NCBI GenBank assembly: GCA_031273825.1
Contig: JAISRB010000095.1
Location: forward strand, 1 to 32,121
DNA length: 32,121 nt
Direction: 5' to 3'
Source of the DNA: Clostridiales bacterium
Lineage (GTDB): Bacteria > Bacillota > Clostridia > Christensenellales > JAISNN01
Each line of letters starts with the position of its first letter. Positions within the stretch are counted from its first letter, which is position 1. The position numbers and the translations under genes were made by a program. The notes below the pieces were generated by a model that worked only from the letters and a program-made list of their open reading frames with translations, was not told where the DNA came from and made no database searches. This document shows, piece after piece, positions 1 to 8,565 of the stretch.

Positions 1-538
1 GCCGCGCGGATACGGGGCAAATTTCCTCGAGAATGTCAAGCCCGTTTTCGCGCAGGGTGCTTCCGCTCTCGACGATATCCAAAATAACGTCGCTAAGCCC
101 CATAACGGGTCCAAGCTCGACGGAGCCGTTTAGCTTGATGATTTTTGCGTCCTTGCCCCTCTCGCGGTAATAATTTTTTGTTATATTCTGATATTTTGTC
201 GCGACGCGCAAGGCCTCTCCTCCCGAATATTGCCGGTTTTTGTAGCCGGCTATGCAGAGGCGGCATTTGCCGAAGCCCATATCGACAAACTCGTAGAGCC
301 GTCTGTCCTCCTCTAAAAGCGTATCGCTGCCGCAAACTCCGACGTCGGCTATTCCGCTTTCTACATAAATCGGAACGTCAGAGGGCTTGACAAAAATAAA
401 CCTATACCGTCCGCCGCTTTCCTCTAAGACGAGCTTTCTCGTCTTTTCCAAAAGCACGGAACAGTCGATTCCGCATTTGCTCAAAATATTTATCGTCTCG
501 TCGGCAAGTCTGCCTTTCGCGAGGGCAAAGGTCAACAT
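1..538 (-). CDS. hisG: ATP phosphoribosyltransferase catalytic subunit, 3' end cut by window edge
   Basis: HisG catalyses the first step of histidine synthesis, joining PRPP and ATP in the cytoplasm. The ORF track misses it because no stop lies in the window; I translated it from the ATG at 538. It opens MLTFALAKGRLADETINIL, typical of the short HisG form, and shows the family signature ELGPVMGLSDVILDIVESGS. About 179 residues are present, so only the last few tens are missing. Short HisG lacks the C-terminal regulatory domain and works in a complex with HisZ, which is encoded immediately upstream (54 nt gap) and supports the call. A GGGAGAGAG purine stretch precedes the start. Very likely co-transcribed with hisZ. 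Confidence 0.93.
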   Translation of the reverse strand, partial: MLTFALAKGRLADETINILSKCGIDCSVLLEKTRKLVLEESGGRYRFIFVKPSDVPIYVESGIADVGVCGSDTLLEEDRRLYEFVDMGFGKCRLCIAGYKNRQYSGGEALRVATKYQNITKNYYRERGKDAKIIKLNGSVELGPVMGLSDVILDIVESGSTLRENGLDILEEICPVSAR

Positions 539-592
539 AAAATACTCTCTCTCCCGTCCTTGTCTCTCTTTAAATTTCCGGCCTTAAGTCTT

Positions 593-1753
593 TTAGCGGA
601 CAAAAACCGCTTTTTTTGCTCCGACCCTTTCGGCGTATTTCCTTAGCTCCGTCTCGCTTTCTATAAAGACGTAGCTGACCGTATACCCCTTTGCTATCAG
701 CTCGCGCTTTAGCAAAAAGGCCTTTTCCGCGTCGCCTCCCGCCGCGCCCAAAACGCAGTCGCAGGTCGGCTTTTTTTGAGTTTTTCCGCTCGCGGAAAGC
801 GCGGTCACGAGGTTTTTGATTCCGACGGCAAAGCCCGTCGCCGGAGTCGCAGAGCCGTCCGCCGACGGAAACAGCTTGTCATATCTCCCGCCGCTCAAAA
901 TCGGCGCGCCGAAGTGGCGCGATATGCCCTTAAAAATCGTCCCCGTATAAAACGCCGGAGATTTTAACAGCCCCAAATCGACGGATATATACCGCCCGTA
1001 TCCGAGACGCTCCAAAAGCCCGACCGCGTTTTGCAATTCGTCGAGCGCGCCGAGACTTTTTTTGTTGCCGATCAGCTTTTTTGCGCGGTCAAACGCATCG
1101 TCGCCAAAAAGCGTCGGCAGCTGACTGACCGTATCGACAAGACGCTGCGGCGTTCCGGCCTTTTTTAGCGTCTCATAAATGGCAAAATTGTTTTTTCTGT
1201 CGACGTTTTTTATCAGCTCGTCGCGGCTCTTTTCGTCAAGCCCGCATTCCTCTATCAGCCCTCTAAAAAAACCGACGTTGCCGACCTCGATTAAAAAATC
1301 GTCAAGCCCCGCCGCCCTCAGCGCGTCTATCGCGACGGCTATGACCTCGGCGTCGGCAAGATAAGAGCCTTCTCCTATAAGCTCAAGCCCGGCCTGAGTA
1401 AACTCTCTGCAGCGGTATCCGTCAGACAACAGCGTAAACGAATTGCCGAGATAGCACAGCTTTAGCGGCGGCTCGCCGAGATTTTTTGTCGCGGCTATCC
1501 GCGCAAGCGGCATAGTCATATCGGGGCGCAAAATAATCAGGCTTCCGTCGGTATCGGTCATCTTAAAGGCCTCGTCGAGCATAAAATCGTCCACGCCCGA
1601 AAAGACGTTGTCGTATTCGATGCTCGGCGTTTCTATTCTCTCATAACCGTTGCTTTTGAATACGCTCAAAATCCTGTCCTCGGTGAGGTTTTTTATATAG
1701 CATTCCCCGGGCAGATAATCACTCGTTCCTGCGGGAATCTTATATTTTTTCAT
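593..1753 (-). CDS. hisZ: ATP phosphoribosyltransferase regulatory subunit HisZ
   Basis: HisZ is a histidyl-tRNA synthetase paralogue that assembles with short HisG and confers histidine feedback control; it does not charge tRNA. The 386-residue protein carries class II synthetase-like motifs: PAGTSDYLPGE near the N-terminus, ILRPDMTMPLARIAA around residues 74-88, the CREFTQAGLELIG stretch around 115-127, and GGRYDKLF further on. The length suits HisZ rather than full HisRS (over 400 residues), and the adjacent short hisG settles the distinction. Its promoter is at 1825-1853. The ribosome binding site is unusual: AAAAGGA lies about 16 nt before the ATG, and a five-codon frame (ATG GTA AAC GGT AAA TGA) fills the gap and overlaps the hisZ start as ATGA. 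Confidence 0.93.
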   Translation of the reverse strand: MKKYKIPAGTSDYLPGECYIKNLTEDRILSVFKSNGYERIETPSIEYDNVFSGVDDFMLDEAFKMTDTDGSLIILRPDMTMPLARIAATKNLGEPPLKLCYLGNSFTLLSDGYRCREFTQAGLELIGEGSYLADAEVIAVAIDALRAAGLDDFLIEVGNVGFFRGLIEECGLDEKSRDELIKNVDRKNNFAIYETLKKAGTPQRLVDTVSQLPTLFGDDAFDRAKKLIGNKKSLGALDELQNAVGLLERLGYGRYISVDLGLLKSPAFYTGTIFKGISRHFGAPILSGGRYDKLFPSADGSATPATGFAVGIKNLVTALSASGKTQKKPTCDCVLGAAGGDAEKAFLLKRELIAKGYTVSYVFIESETELRKYAERVGAKKAVFVR

Positions 1754-1824
1754 TTACCGTTTACCATAATCCTTTTGAGTATAAAACTTGACAGTGTAAT
1801 ATAGCTATAAACCTATACGCGTTA

Positions 1825-1853
1825 ATTATAATACATATTAAAAAAAAAATCAA
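1825..1853 (-). promoter_or_regulatory. promoter of hisZ-hisG
   Basis: On the minus strand TTGATT (1853-1848) and TATAAT (1830-1825) are separated by exactly 17 nt, including a T-tract. It lies about 70 nt upstream of the hisZ start, giving a leader of roughly 65 nt. I see no T-box or attenuator hairpin in that leader. Confidence 0.8.
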
Positions 1854-1940
1854 CTGATTATCGGGGGGCGCGCGGCACAATATCCGAAGCAAACGCATGA
1901 AAACTTATTTTTGCATAGCTACTATTATTGCCCGTCGCCG

Positions 1941-2822
1941 CTAAAGCCCTTTGCCGTCTATAATCTCTTTTATCACCCTCGGAATAAAGGCGGCGGTATC
2001 GGTCGGTAAAATCGAATATTCGGTCAGCTCGGCCTCCGCAAGGCTTGCGGCTCGGCCGGCTATATACGCGCCCGCGGCCGCGGAGAGAAGTAAGTCCTTG
2101 CCTTGAGCCAAAAGTCCGCCGATTATTCCCGACAGCAGGTCTCCGCTCCCGCCCTTTGCCATGCAAGGCCCGCCTTGCGTGCTTTTTAGCGTCGTTTTGC
2201 CGTCGGTTATAAAGGTTTCGCTCCCCTTCAAAAGCGTTACTACGCCGTATTTTTCGGCGAACGCGACGGCAAAAAGCTCGGGGTTTCGGGCTATTTCCTC
2301 AACCGGCCTTTTGCACAGCCTCGACATTTCGCCGGCGTGAGGGGTGACTATGACGGGCAAGCTTTTTATCATATCCAAACGTTCCTCCGATTCTGACAAG
2401 AAGTTCAAAGCGTCGGCGTCGAGCAATATCGGAATACCTAAGCCGAATAGGTATTCCAATATTTGCCCCGTTTCGGAACACTCGCCCATTCCCATACCGA
2501 CGCAAAACGCCGAAACGCCCTTTGACAGAGCCTCAAAGGAGGCTTTGTCAAACCTGATAAAGCCGCCCGACGACGGCAGCGGAAAAACCGTACTTTCCGT
2601 CACCCTGCTATACATGCATTCCGCGAGAAAATCGGGAACGGCGACGACGTTAAGCCCCGCGCCTACGCGCAAGGCCGCCGCGCCCGACAGGGCGATAAGC
2701 GGCGCGCCGGCGTAGTATTTGCAGCCGCCGATTATCGCGAGCTTGCCGTAATCGCCCTTGTGGGTGAGGCGTTCGCGCTTGCCAAAAAGCCCTTTGATTA
2801 ATTTTGCGTCAACCTCAATCAT
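1941..2822 (-). CDS. nnrD: ADP-dependent (S)-NAD(P)H-hydrate dehydratase
   Basis: This enzyme repairs hydrated NAD(P)H, a damage product, using ADP or ATP. The 293-residue protein matches the YjeF C-terminal ribokinase-like fold along its length: KLAIIGG near residues 27-33, LLDADALN around 133-140, TPHAGE at 160-165 and the catalytic GGSGDLLSG at 224-232 (Asp228 is the presumed base). It has only the dehydratase domain; the NnrE epimerase domain often fused in front is absent and is not elsewhere in the window. The start overlaps the stop of the upstream peptidase gene as ATGA (4 nt), so translation is probably coupled. Last gene of the HD-hydrolase-recX-peptidase run. Confidence 0.93.
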   Translation of the reverse strand: MIEVDAKLIKGLFGKRERLTHKGDYGKLAIIGGCKYYAGAPLIALSGAAALRVGAGLNVVAVPDFLAECMYSRVTESTVFPLPSSGGFIRFDKASFEALSKGVSAFCVGMGMGECSETGQILEYLFGLGIPILLDADALNFLSESEERLDMIKSLPVIVTPHAGEMSRLCKRPVEEIARNPELFAVAFAEKYGVVTLLKGSETFITDGKTTLKSTQGGPCMAKGGSGDLLSGIIGGLLAQGKDLLLSAAAGAYIAGRAASLAEAELTEYSILPTDTAAFIPRVIKEIIDGKGL

Positions 2823-3721
2823 TGCGCGGCTTCCTCAAACGCGCCGACTATGGCGCGTCTCATACATTCGGGAGCGGCGGCGCAAAGCTGAATAAACCCG
2901 ACCTTTTTTTCACCGCTCGCCATGGCGAATACCGTATCGCCGTCGAGAACCGTATGCACGGGCCGTATAGCCTGCGCGTAGCCGTCGTGGGCTATGTCTG
3001 CAAGCTTATTCGCCTGCTCCTTTGTCAAAACCGCATCGGTGAGAATACAGCCTATAGTAGTATTTTTACCGGCGTTTTCCCCGTCGTCAAAGCTTGCCGC
3101 GCCCTCGGTCAGCATACTCAACAAGTCGACAAACCCGCCGCCGCGCCGCGCTCCGGCTATTATGCTTCCCTTGCCGTCGTATATATCGCCGACGGCGTTG
3201 ACAGCTACTATAGCCGTCACCGCCGCGCCTCCGACGGGCATGGTATAAATCCCTAAGCCGCCCTTCATGGCGCAGGCCGCGCCCGCGAGCTTTCCGACGG
3301 TCGCGCCTATGCCCGCGCCGACGTTTCCCTTTTGTGTGTTTCCCGCCGTCGCCGCGCTTGCCGCGGCGTAGCCCATGGCCTTGTCGGGGTACGCAAAGGT
3401 TTTATATTCGAGATCATATAAGACCGCGCCGCAGACAATCGGCACTCTCGTTCCGCCGGCCTTAAATCCGACGCCGCGCTCTCTCAAATACTCCATTACG
3501 CCCGAGCAGGCGTCCAGCCCGAACGCGCTCCCGCCGGACAAAACGACGGCGTTGATTTTTTCTACCGAATTCCCGTTCTTCAGCAAATCGGTTTCGCGCG
3601 TACCGGGAGCGCAGCCTCTGACCGAAACGCCGCCCGTCGCGCCGTCCTTTGCCAAAATGACGGTGACCCCCGTTCCCTTGTCATTGTCTCCCGCGTGTCC
3701 TATCAAAAATTTATCGGTCAT
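2819..3721 (-). CDS. P1 (S58/DmpA-type) self-processing peptidase
   Basis: Members of this Ntn-type family (DmpA, BapA, NylC) cleave themselves into two subunits and act as aminopeptidases or amidases, some on D- or beta-amino acid peptides. Visible motifs are the VVLSGGSAFGLDA block (residues 59-71) and KNTTIGCILTD (219-229). By analogy with NylC, Asn220/Thr221 is the likely self-cleavage site, with Thr221 the nucleophile. The track start (GTG at 3811, 330 residues) overlaps recX, but AAGGAGAAAGGCCGTT directly precedes the ATG at 3721, giving a 300-residue protein that starts at the usual place (MTDKFLIGHAGD). I therefore prefer 3721. The natural substrate cannot be told from sequence. Confidence 0.88.
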   Translation of the reverse strand: MTDKFLIGHAGDNDKGTGVTVILAKDGATGGVSVRGCAPGTRETDLLKNGNSVEKINAVVLSGGSAFGLDACSGVMEYLRERGVGFKAGGTRVPIVCGAVLYDLEYKTFAYPDKAMGYAAASAATAGNTQKGNVGAGIGATVGKLAGAACAMKGGLGIYTMPVGGAAVTAIVAVNAVGDIYDGKGSIIAGARRGGGFVDLLSMLTEGAASFDDGENAGKNTTIGCILTDAVLTKEQANKLADIAHDGYAQAIRPVHTVLDGDTVFAMASGEKKVGFIQLCAAAPECMRRAIVGAFEEAAQ

Positions 3722-3807
3722 AACGGCCTTTCTCCTTTTTTTGCCGGGCTTTAACATAGCCCTCAGGTTGAGTCTTATAATATTAAACAATTGACCTTTA
3801 TCTGCTT

Positions 3808-4434
3808 TCACGATTCCTCGTCCTCCGTTTCCGAGGCGACGCAGTCTATAGCGCGCCTTACGGTATCATACTTGTAACCCTTAGAGGCGAGATATCTCAC
3901 GGCCTTGTTTTTTTGCTTGACGTCCGAAAGCCCGCCGCCTCTCATATATTTTTTGAGAAGGCCGCAAGCCGCTTCCTCCTCGTCGATATCCTCTATCGCA
4001 TAATTTATCAAATCTTCGCTTACGCCTCTTTGCTTCAGCTCATATTTCAGAGCAAGGCTCCCGAGCTTGCTTTTGTGCGCCGCGACATAATCGGCGGCGT
4101 ATGCCGCGTCGTCGAGATATCCGTAGCCGCGGCACTTGTCGACGGCGCATTCTATCGATTCGTCCATGTACTCCCGTTTTTGCAAAGCCTCGCGCGCCTG
4201 CCTTTCGGTGACGCGCTTTGCCGAAAGCATTTTTAGAAGCGTCGCGACCGCCGCTCTCTTTTCGTCCTCCTTTATCGCTTCTATAAGCCCGTCCGCGTCA
4301 ACCTCGCCGCCGGTCTTTAGGCGCATGGTCACGACTGTCTCTATCGACAGACCGCAGACAAACGACCCGTCGACAAATATATTGGCGCGCCGCTTATCTC
4401 TTTTTTGAACCTCTATCCTTGTAATAACGCCCAT
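3808..4434 (-). CDS. recX: regulatory protein RecX
   Basis: RecX binds RecA filaments and modulates recombination and the SOS response. The 208-residue protein has the expected layout: a basic beta-rich N-terminus (ITRIEVQKRDKRRANIFVDG), then three-helix RecX repeats with the diagnostic YLDDAAYAADYV and GSLALKYELKQRGVSEDLI segments. Clostridial and Bacillus RecX proteins have similar or somewhat greater length. It ends just before the peptidase gene and follows the alpha/beta hydrolase gene after 6 nt, so it sits mid-operon. recA itself is not in the window. The last residues (ASETEDEES) form an acidic tail. Confidence 0.92.
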   Translation of the reverse strand: MGVITRIEVQKRDKRRANIFVDGSFVCGLSIETVVTMRLKTGGEVDADGLIEAIKEDEKRAAVATLLKMLSAKRVTERQAREALQKREYMDESIECAVDKCRGYGYLDDAAYAADYVAAHKSKLGSLALKYELKQRGVSEDLINYAIEDIDEEEAACGLLKKYMRGGGLSDVKQKNKAVRYLASKGYKYDTVRRAIDCVASETEDEES

Positions 4435-4440
4435 TTGCCC

Positions 4441-5142
4441 TTATCCTTCGACAAAATTTTTGATTATCGCATTAATCTCGGGGTTTTTCTTTTTGAATAA
4501 AAAGTGATCTCCCCCCTCTACTATTTCGAGCCTCGCGCCCTTTATCTTGGCGGCTATCTCCCGCGTATGCGCGTCCCTTATGACGTCGTTTTCACCGGCG
4601 ACGACGAGAGCTTCGGCGGTGATTTTTGACAGCTTTTCGTCGGATATTTCGGGTTGCTTTACCATTATTTCAAAATGCTTTTTTAATTCCTTATATTTTT
4701 TAGAAAAGGGCGCGGCAAGGCAAAAGCCCAAATATTCGGCCTTTATAAAAGCCGCCGCCGAGGCTTTAAGGCCGTTTAAGCGCGTATTCGCGCCTACTAC
4801 TACGAGCTTTTTTACCGTGTCTCCGAGAATAGCCGCCGCCTCTAAGGCTATGTTTCCCCCGTCGGAAAAGCCTATCAACGCAACGTCCTTGAGCTTCTTT
4901 GCCTTGATAAACTCCGCTACGTCGCAGGCCATCATCGGAATAGTTATGCGGCCGTCAAAAAAACTGCCGCCGTGACCTCTGCTGTCGATAAAAATCATAG
5001 ACCTCCGACAGATAAAAAAGTCTCTCGTCCTTTCAAATTTTGACGAGCGGCCGCCGTTTCCGTGCAAAAAAATCATAGGCCGCGACGACGTGTCTCCGTA
5101 CTCCTCATAATAGAGCTCTATACCGTTTATTTTTATGTACAT
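4441..5142 (-). CDS. alpha/beta hydrolase
   Basis: A 233-residue single-domain alpha/beta hydrolase with a complete apparent triad. The oxyanion motif FLHGNGG lies at residues 25-31, the nucleophile elbow GFSDGG gives Ser93, the acid is Asp186 in AGENDVI, and the base is His213 in GGDHFLF. There is no signal peptide, so it is probably cytoplasmic. The family covers esterases, lipases, C-C hydrolases and others, and nothing here fixes the substrate. It lies between the HD-domain gene (43 nt upstream) and recX (6 nt downstream), both on the same strand, and is probably co-transcribed with them. Confidence 0.85.
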   Translation of the reverse strand: MYIKINGIELYYEEYGDTSSRPMIFLHGNGGRSSKFERTRDFFICRRSMIFIDSRGHGGSFFDGRITIPMMACDVAEFIKAKKLKDVALIGFSDGGNIALEAAAILGDTVKKLVVVGANTRLNGLKASAAAFIKAEYLGFCLAAPFSKKYKELKKHFEIMVKQPEISDEKLSKITAEALVVAGENDVIRDAHTREIAAKIKGARLEIVEGGDHFLFKKKNPEINAIIKNFVEG

Positions 5143-5185
5143 ATATTACACTCCCCGCGCCTTTTTCAGGCGGTTTTACGCCGCT

Positions 5186-5899
5186 TTAGTCAAGCGGATT
5201 GTCGCCCTTTTCGGGCATGGTGACTATTCGTTTTATTTCCTTAGGCGAGTTTATCAAAACGTCGTTTATAAAAAGCTTAAAGGTGCAATCGAGCAGCTTC
5301 GCGGCTTTTTCGCTCATGCTTATACGCGACAGATAGATTTCAAAATATTCCATGACGGACGAGGTGGCGTTCATATAAATACGGCTCGATATGGCGCGTT
5401 TTTCGGGATTGATATAGACGACGTTCTTTTTTATGGCGTGGTTTACGCGGTCGTGAATCTCGTTCGGGTCATATTTTTGCGTCACCCTCGTTCTGTGCGC
5501 GTCGCTCTTGTCGGCTATGATGAGAGCCGCGCTGACGGCGTTTATCGGCGTGCCCGTCTCCTCCTCGTGGTTGCCTATCGCCGCGGTGACGGTGTTTATG
5601 TCCTTGTAGGGCATTCCCAAATCCTTTAAAATCCTATAGGCGAACATCGCACTGACGTGTCCGTGATAGTTGCGGTTGATCGAATTGCCCGTGTCGTGCA
5701 TATATCCCGCGATAAAGCCAAGCTCGGCCTCGTCGTTGTCGTAGCCGAGCTTTTTCAAAATTTTTTCGGTGACGCTCGCCACATACATCGCGTGCCTAAG
5801 ACCGTGTTCGGTATAATTCATCATGTCGAGACACCGCTCCGACGCGTTTATAAGCTCGAGGATTTCCTCATTATTTTTTACAAGCTCCTTGAATCCCAT
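5186..5899 (-). CDS. HD-domain metal-dependent phosphohydrolase
   Basis: The 237-residue protein has the HD-superfamily ligand pattern: His36 (GLRHAMYV), His68-Asp69 (GYMHDTG), His81 (YHGHVSA), His111 (GNHEEE) and Asp130 (IIADKSDAH). The extra histidines beyond the minimal H-HD-D set resemble the multi-metal HD-GYP/PDE-like subgroup, but no GYP motif is present. The substrate is unknown; a nucleotide or cyclic dinucleotide is possible but is only a guess. AAAAGGAGAATAA immediately precedes the ATG. First gene of the run leading to hydrolase-recX-peptidase-nnrD. It contains no membrane segment or sensor domain. Confidence 0.85.
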   Translation of the reverse strand: MGFKELVKNNEEILELINASERCLDMMNYTEHGLRHAMYVASVTEKILKKLGYDNDEAELGFIAGYMHDTGNSINRNYHGHVSAMFAYRILKDLGMPYKDINTVTAAIGNHEEETGTPINAVSAALIIADKSDAHRTRVTQKYDPNEIHDRVNHAIKKNVVYINPEKRAISSRIYMNATSSVMEYFEIYLSRISMSEKAAKLLDCTFKLFINDVLINSPKEIKRIVTMPEKGDNPLD

Positions 5900-5918
5900 T
5901 TATTCTCCTTTTAGAGCC

Positions 5919-5934
5919 GCGCATATTCATGCGC
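5919..5934. repeat. small perfect hairpin between genes
   Basis: GCGCAT-ATTC-ATGCGC is a six-base-pair stem with a four-base loop in the gap between the helical-repeat gene and the HD-domain gene. No T-tract follows on the minus strand, so it is at best a weak terminator or RNA-processing site. Confidence 0.4.
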
Positions 5935-5953
5935 GCATCCCCCCCACCTCCTA

Positions 5954-6718
5954 TCATTCTCCGATGCGTTCGATAGCGCTTCTTATTTCAAGATATTCCT
6001 CTCTTGTCGGCTCCTTGGACGCGAGATATTCTTTGAGAACGCCGACGCTGCCGACGTTTCCGCAGCGACCCAAAAGTCCGGCGTAAAAAACCGTATTTTC
6101 TCCGCTCAAAAAGCCCTGCGTAATCAGCCCGAGCGTCGCGGCGTCCGTCGGATAGCCGCTCAAAATATCCAAAAGCATGTCCTTGGCCTCGCCGTCTCTC
6201 AAGGCTTGAAGCCCGTCGGTTTTTTTGAATATCAGACAATCAAGACCCTGCCGACCGTCCTTTAGGGCGTTAAACGCCGCGTCTACGACGGGAGCGGAAT
6301 ATTTTTCGGCGGCGATTATAATGTCGAGAATAAACTCCGTCGTTCCGTCCGCGGCCGCGCTTGCAAGCTTTTCGACGGCAAAGAGCCGCGCCCTTTCACA
6401 GCCCGTCAAAAACAATCCGCGCAGCATTTCGGCGCGGGCGGACTCAGGCTCTATGCCGTCGACAAACTCCGACGTCACGTCGCCGACCTTCGCGCCGGTT
6501 TTGCACACCCCGTCTATATAGCCGGCCAGTCCGTTAGAGGCGTAAAGCCCGCCGAGGTATTCGAGCGGACTCCGTCCGCTAAGCGCCGCGTTCGGGGCGG
6601 CCTTCCAAACGTCGAGCGCGGAGAGATATTCCGCTTCGATATTTTCGCGCCCCCTTACGGCGTTACTTTTAATATATTCCCTAAAATAATTTTCAAACAG
6701 TCTTTCCAAAAAAACCAT
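5954..6718 (-). CDS. uncharacterised helical-repeat (HEAT-like) protein
   Basis: I do not recognise this 254-residue protein. It is almost entirely predicted helix, with regularly spaced units such as MLRGLFLTGCERARLFAVEK and MLLDILSGYPTDAATLGLI that resemble degenerate HEAT repeats (scoring gains and losses across blocks of about 30-35 residues). No signal peptide, membrane segment or catalytic motif is visible. It follows the TPR gene by about 44 nt; both proteins are repeat scaffolds and may work together. The reading frame is uninterrupted and its codon use matches its neighbours, so it is a genuine gene. Confidence 0.7.
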   Translation of the reverse strand: MVFLERLFENYFREYIKSNAVRGRENIEAEYLSALDVWKAAPNAALSGRSPLEYLGGLYASNGLAGYIDGVCKTGAKVGDVTSEFVDGIEPESARAEMLRGLFLTGCERARLFAVEKLASAAADGTTEFILDIIIAAEKYSAPVVDAAFNALKDGRQGLDCLIFKKTDGLQALRDGEAKDMLLDILSGYPTDAATLGLITQGFLSGENTVFYAGLLGRCGNVGSVGVLKEYLASKEPTREEYLEIRSAIERIGE

Positions 6719-6762
6719 ATTTTCCTCTCTTTTTTTTAGCGCGCGCTATCCCGCGGCGTCCG

Positions 6763-8565
6763 TCACTTAAAGTCCGTCTCAAACAGCGGCCCGATTTCCT
6801 TCGCGATTTTCTTTATCCGGTATTCCGACACGTCCATGATTTCCGCGGCGTTCAAGACCCTTTTCCTCTCGTTTAATTTCCCAAAACAAAACGCGAGCGC
6901 GGCGACCGCCTTGATATCCTTGACGGTCTCCTTGCCGAGCGGCTTCCGCACAATTTTTTTCGCCTCGTTTTCTTTGTTTTCGCGCGGCTCTATACCGTCG
7001 TTTTTGAGCGCGGCGGCTCTTTCTTTTTTCTTATCGGCGGCGGCTCGTTTTTTTAGAGCGAGGGAGATTTCGGTAAAAAACTCCTTATAACGCGCTATAT
7101 CGCAAAGTCCGTCGGGCTGTTTGACAATCAACGCCGCGATAAGCTCGGCGTATGCCTTGTTGAGCAAAACGTCCTTAGCATCGACAGTCTTTCCGTCGTA
7201 TTCAAAATATGAAAACACGTCGGTCGTAATACATTCAAAAACAAAAGGCTCCTCTCCCGTCATTATGCTCGACGCGACAAAGCGTTTAAATTCGGAATCT
7301 ATGGAGATATCCTTAAAAAAACGTTTTAGTATGGCGACGACCTCCTTGCTCTCGAGATATACCAGCAGATATTTGACTACCTCGACTCTCAACTCGTCTA
7401 TCTCAAGCCCCATATACAACAGCTCGCGGCTTTCGGGCGAATCCAAAAGCGTAATCGGCTCCGCGCCCTTGGCGATGTCGGCAAACATTTCTGACAAAAC
7501 GTCAAAGGCCTCGCCCGGCAACGGCATGCGATAGCTTATCCGCATACCCTTTTCGCAGTATTTCAAGAAAAAACGCGCGTGGCTGTCCTCGCCGAAAATT
7601 TCATAAATTTGCTTGTAGACGGATTTTGCCTCGTCTACCTTTCCGCCGTTAAAAAGAGCGCAGGCCAAATCATACATTGCGTCCGCGTCGTAAGGTGTTA
7701 TCTCCAAAAGCTTTCTGCAATAAAACTCGACAAGGTCGTGACGGCTTATGGCCATCATGGCCGTTATGGCTCTGTCGATATCGTCATCCTTTGACACGTC
7801 GGAGGCCGTAAGCAAATCGACGTATTCCTGCATAAGCTTTTTGTCGCCCTTAAACATGGCTATGTTGATGATATTCAAAATTCCCTGCAGTCTCATTTCC
7901 TTTTTGTCGAGCATTTTTTTGGCGTGGGCAAGAGCCAAAGCGTACTTATTTGAATTGACATAGCACATGACGAGCAGGTTGTGCTGCGTTTCATTGTCGG
8001 AAGCGTCTATTCCCTTTTTTAAATATTTTAACGCCTCCGAAAATTCGTTGTGCGCTATCAATTCGAGCGCGGCTTTGACAAGCCCGTTCGAGACCTCCTT
8101 GTCCTTGTCTATGAGCTTAAACGGCTCGTACTCGTCGCGGTAGGTGTCCAAAAAAGCGTCTATGCCGTCGGTATAATACTCCTCCTTAAACTCAAATTTC
8201 TCGTTTTCCTCTATATCCCTCAGCGCGTCAAAGCATTTGTCGACAATGTCAAACTGTCCCGAAAAAAAATACAGCTTAAAGAGCAGCATATACAACTCAT
8301 ATTTTTTTGCAAGCTCGTCCTCTCCCCAAAAATCCTTGCCGGCGCGCGCGGCGATGAGCCTTATTTCCTGACATTTTTGTAAGGAGCAGTCGAGCGCGTC
8401 AACCTCATAATATAGCTTGGCGTGCAAAAGCAACGCGTCCGCGCTGTCGGGGGCTAATTTGCGCGCGCGGTTGAGATACAAAAAAGCGTCCTCTATCTCG
8501 CCGCGGTAAAAGTGTTCGTTGGCCTTTTCCATGAGTTTTTTTACGTCGGTTAAGTCGTATATCAT
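6763..8565 (-). CDS. TPR-repeat protein with basic linker and small C-terminal helical domain
   Basis: A 600-residue protein without a recognised name. Residues 1-60 hold clear tetratricopeptide repeats (ANEHFYRGEIEDAFLYLNRA, then ARKLAPDSADALLLHAKLYY). Further TPR-like units appear near residues 160-220 and 285-330 (ALFNGGKVDEAKSVYKQIYE). A highly charged Lys/Arg/Glu stretch around residues 515-550 leads to a final segment (VAALAFCFGKLNERKRVLNA, then AEIMDVSEYRIKKIAKEI) that looks like a helix-turn-helix or cyclin-like fold; that part is inference. The ATG directly abuts the hslO stop codon with no spacer, so expression is probably coupled to hslO. Likely cytoplasmic, with a scaffold or regulatory role. 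Confidence 0.78.
   Translation of the reverse strand: MIYDLTDVKKLMEKANEHFYRGEIEDAFLYLNRARKLAPDSADALLLHAKLYYEVDALDCSLQKCQEIRLIAARAGKDFWGEDELAKKYELYMLLFKLYFFSGQFDIVDKCFDALRDIEENEKFEFKEEYYTDGIDAFLDTYRDEYEPFKLIDKDKEVSNGLVKAALELIAHNEFSEALKYLKKGIDASDNETQHNLLVMCYVNSNKYALALAHAKKMLDKKEMRLQGILNIINIAMFKGDKKLMQEYVDLLTASDVSKDDDIDRAITAMMAISRHDLVEFYCRKLLEITPYDADAMYDLACALFNGGKVDEAKSVYKQIYEIFGEDSHARFFLKYCEKGMRISYRMPLPGEAFDVLSEMFADIAKGAEPITLLDSPESRELLYMGLEIDELRVEVVKYLLVYLESKEVVAILKRFFKDISIDSEFKRFVASSIMTGEEPFVFECITTDVFSYFEYDGKTVDAKDVLLNKAYAELIAALIVKQPDGLCDIARYKEFFTEISLALKKRAAADKKKERAAALKNDGIEPRENKENEAKKIVRKPLGKETVKDIKAVAALAFCFGKLNERKRVLNAAEIMDVSEYRIKKIAKEIGPLFETDFK

Noticed and set aside
1754-1824. T-box or histidine attenuator upstream of hisZ
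   Set aside because: The leader is only about 65 nt and shows neither a T-box sequence nor an antiterminator/terminator pair nor a run of His codons.
3722-3811. GTG start for the P1 peptidase overlapping recX
   Set aside because: The extra 30 residues are basic and unlike family N-termini, and AAGGAG precedes the ATG at 3721. The 4-nt overlap with recX keeps it as a minor alternative.
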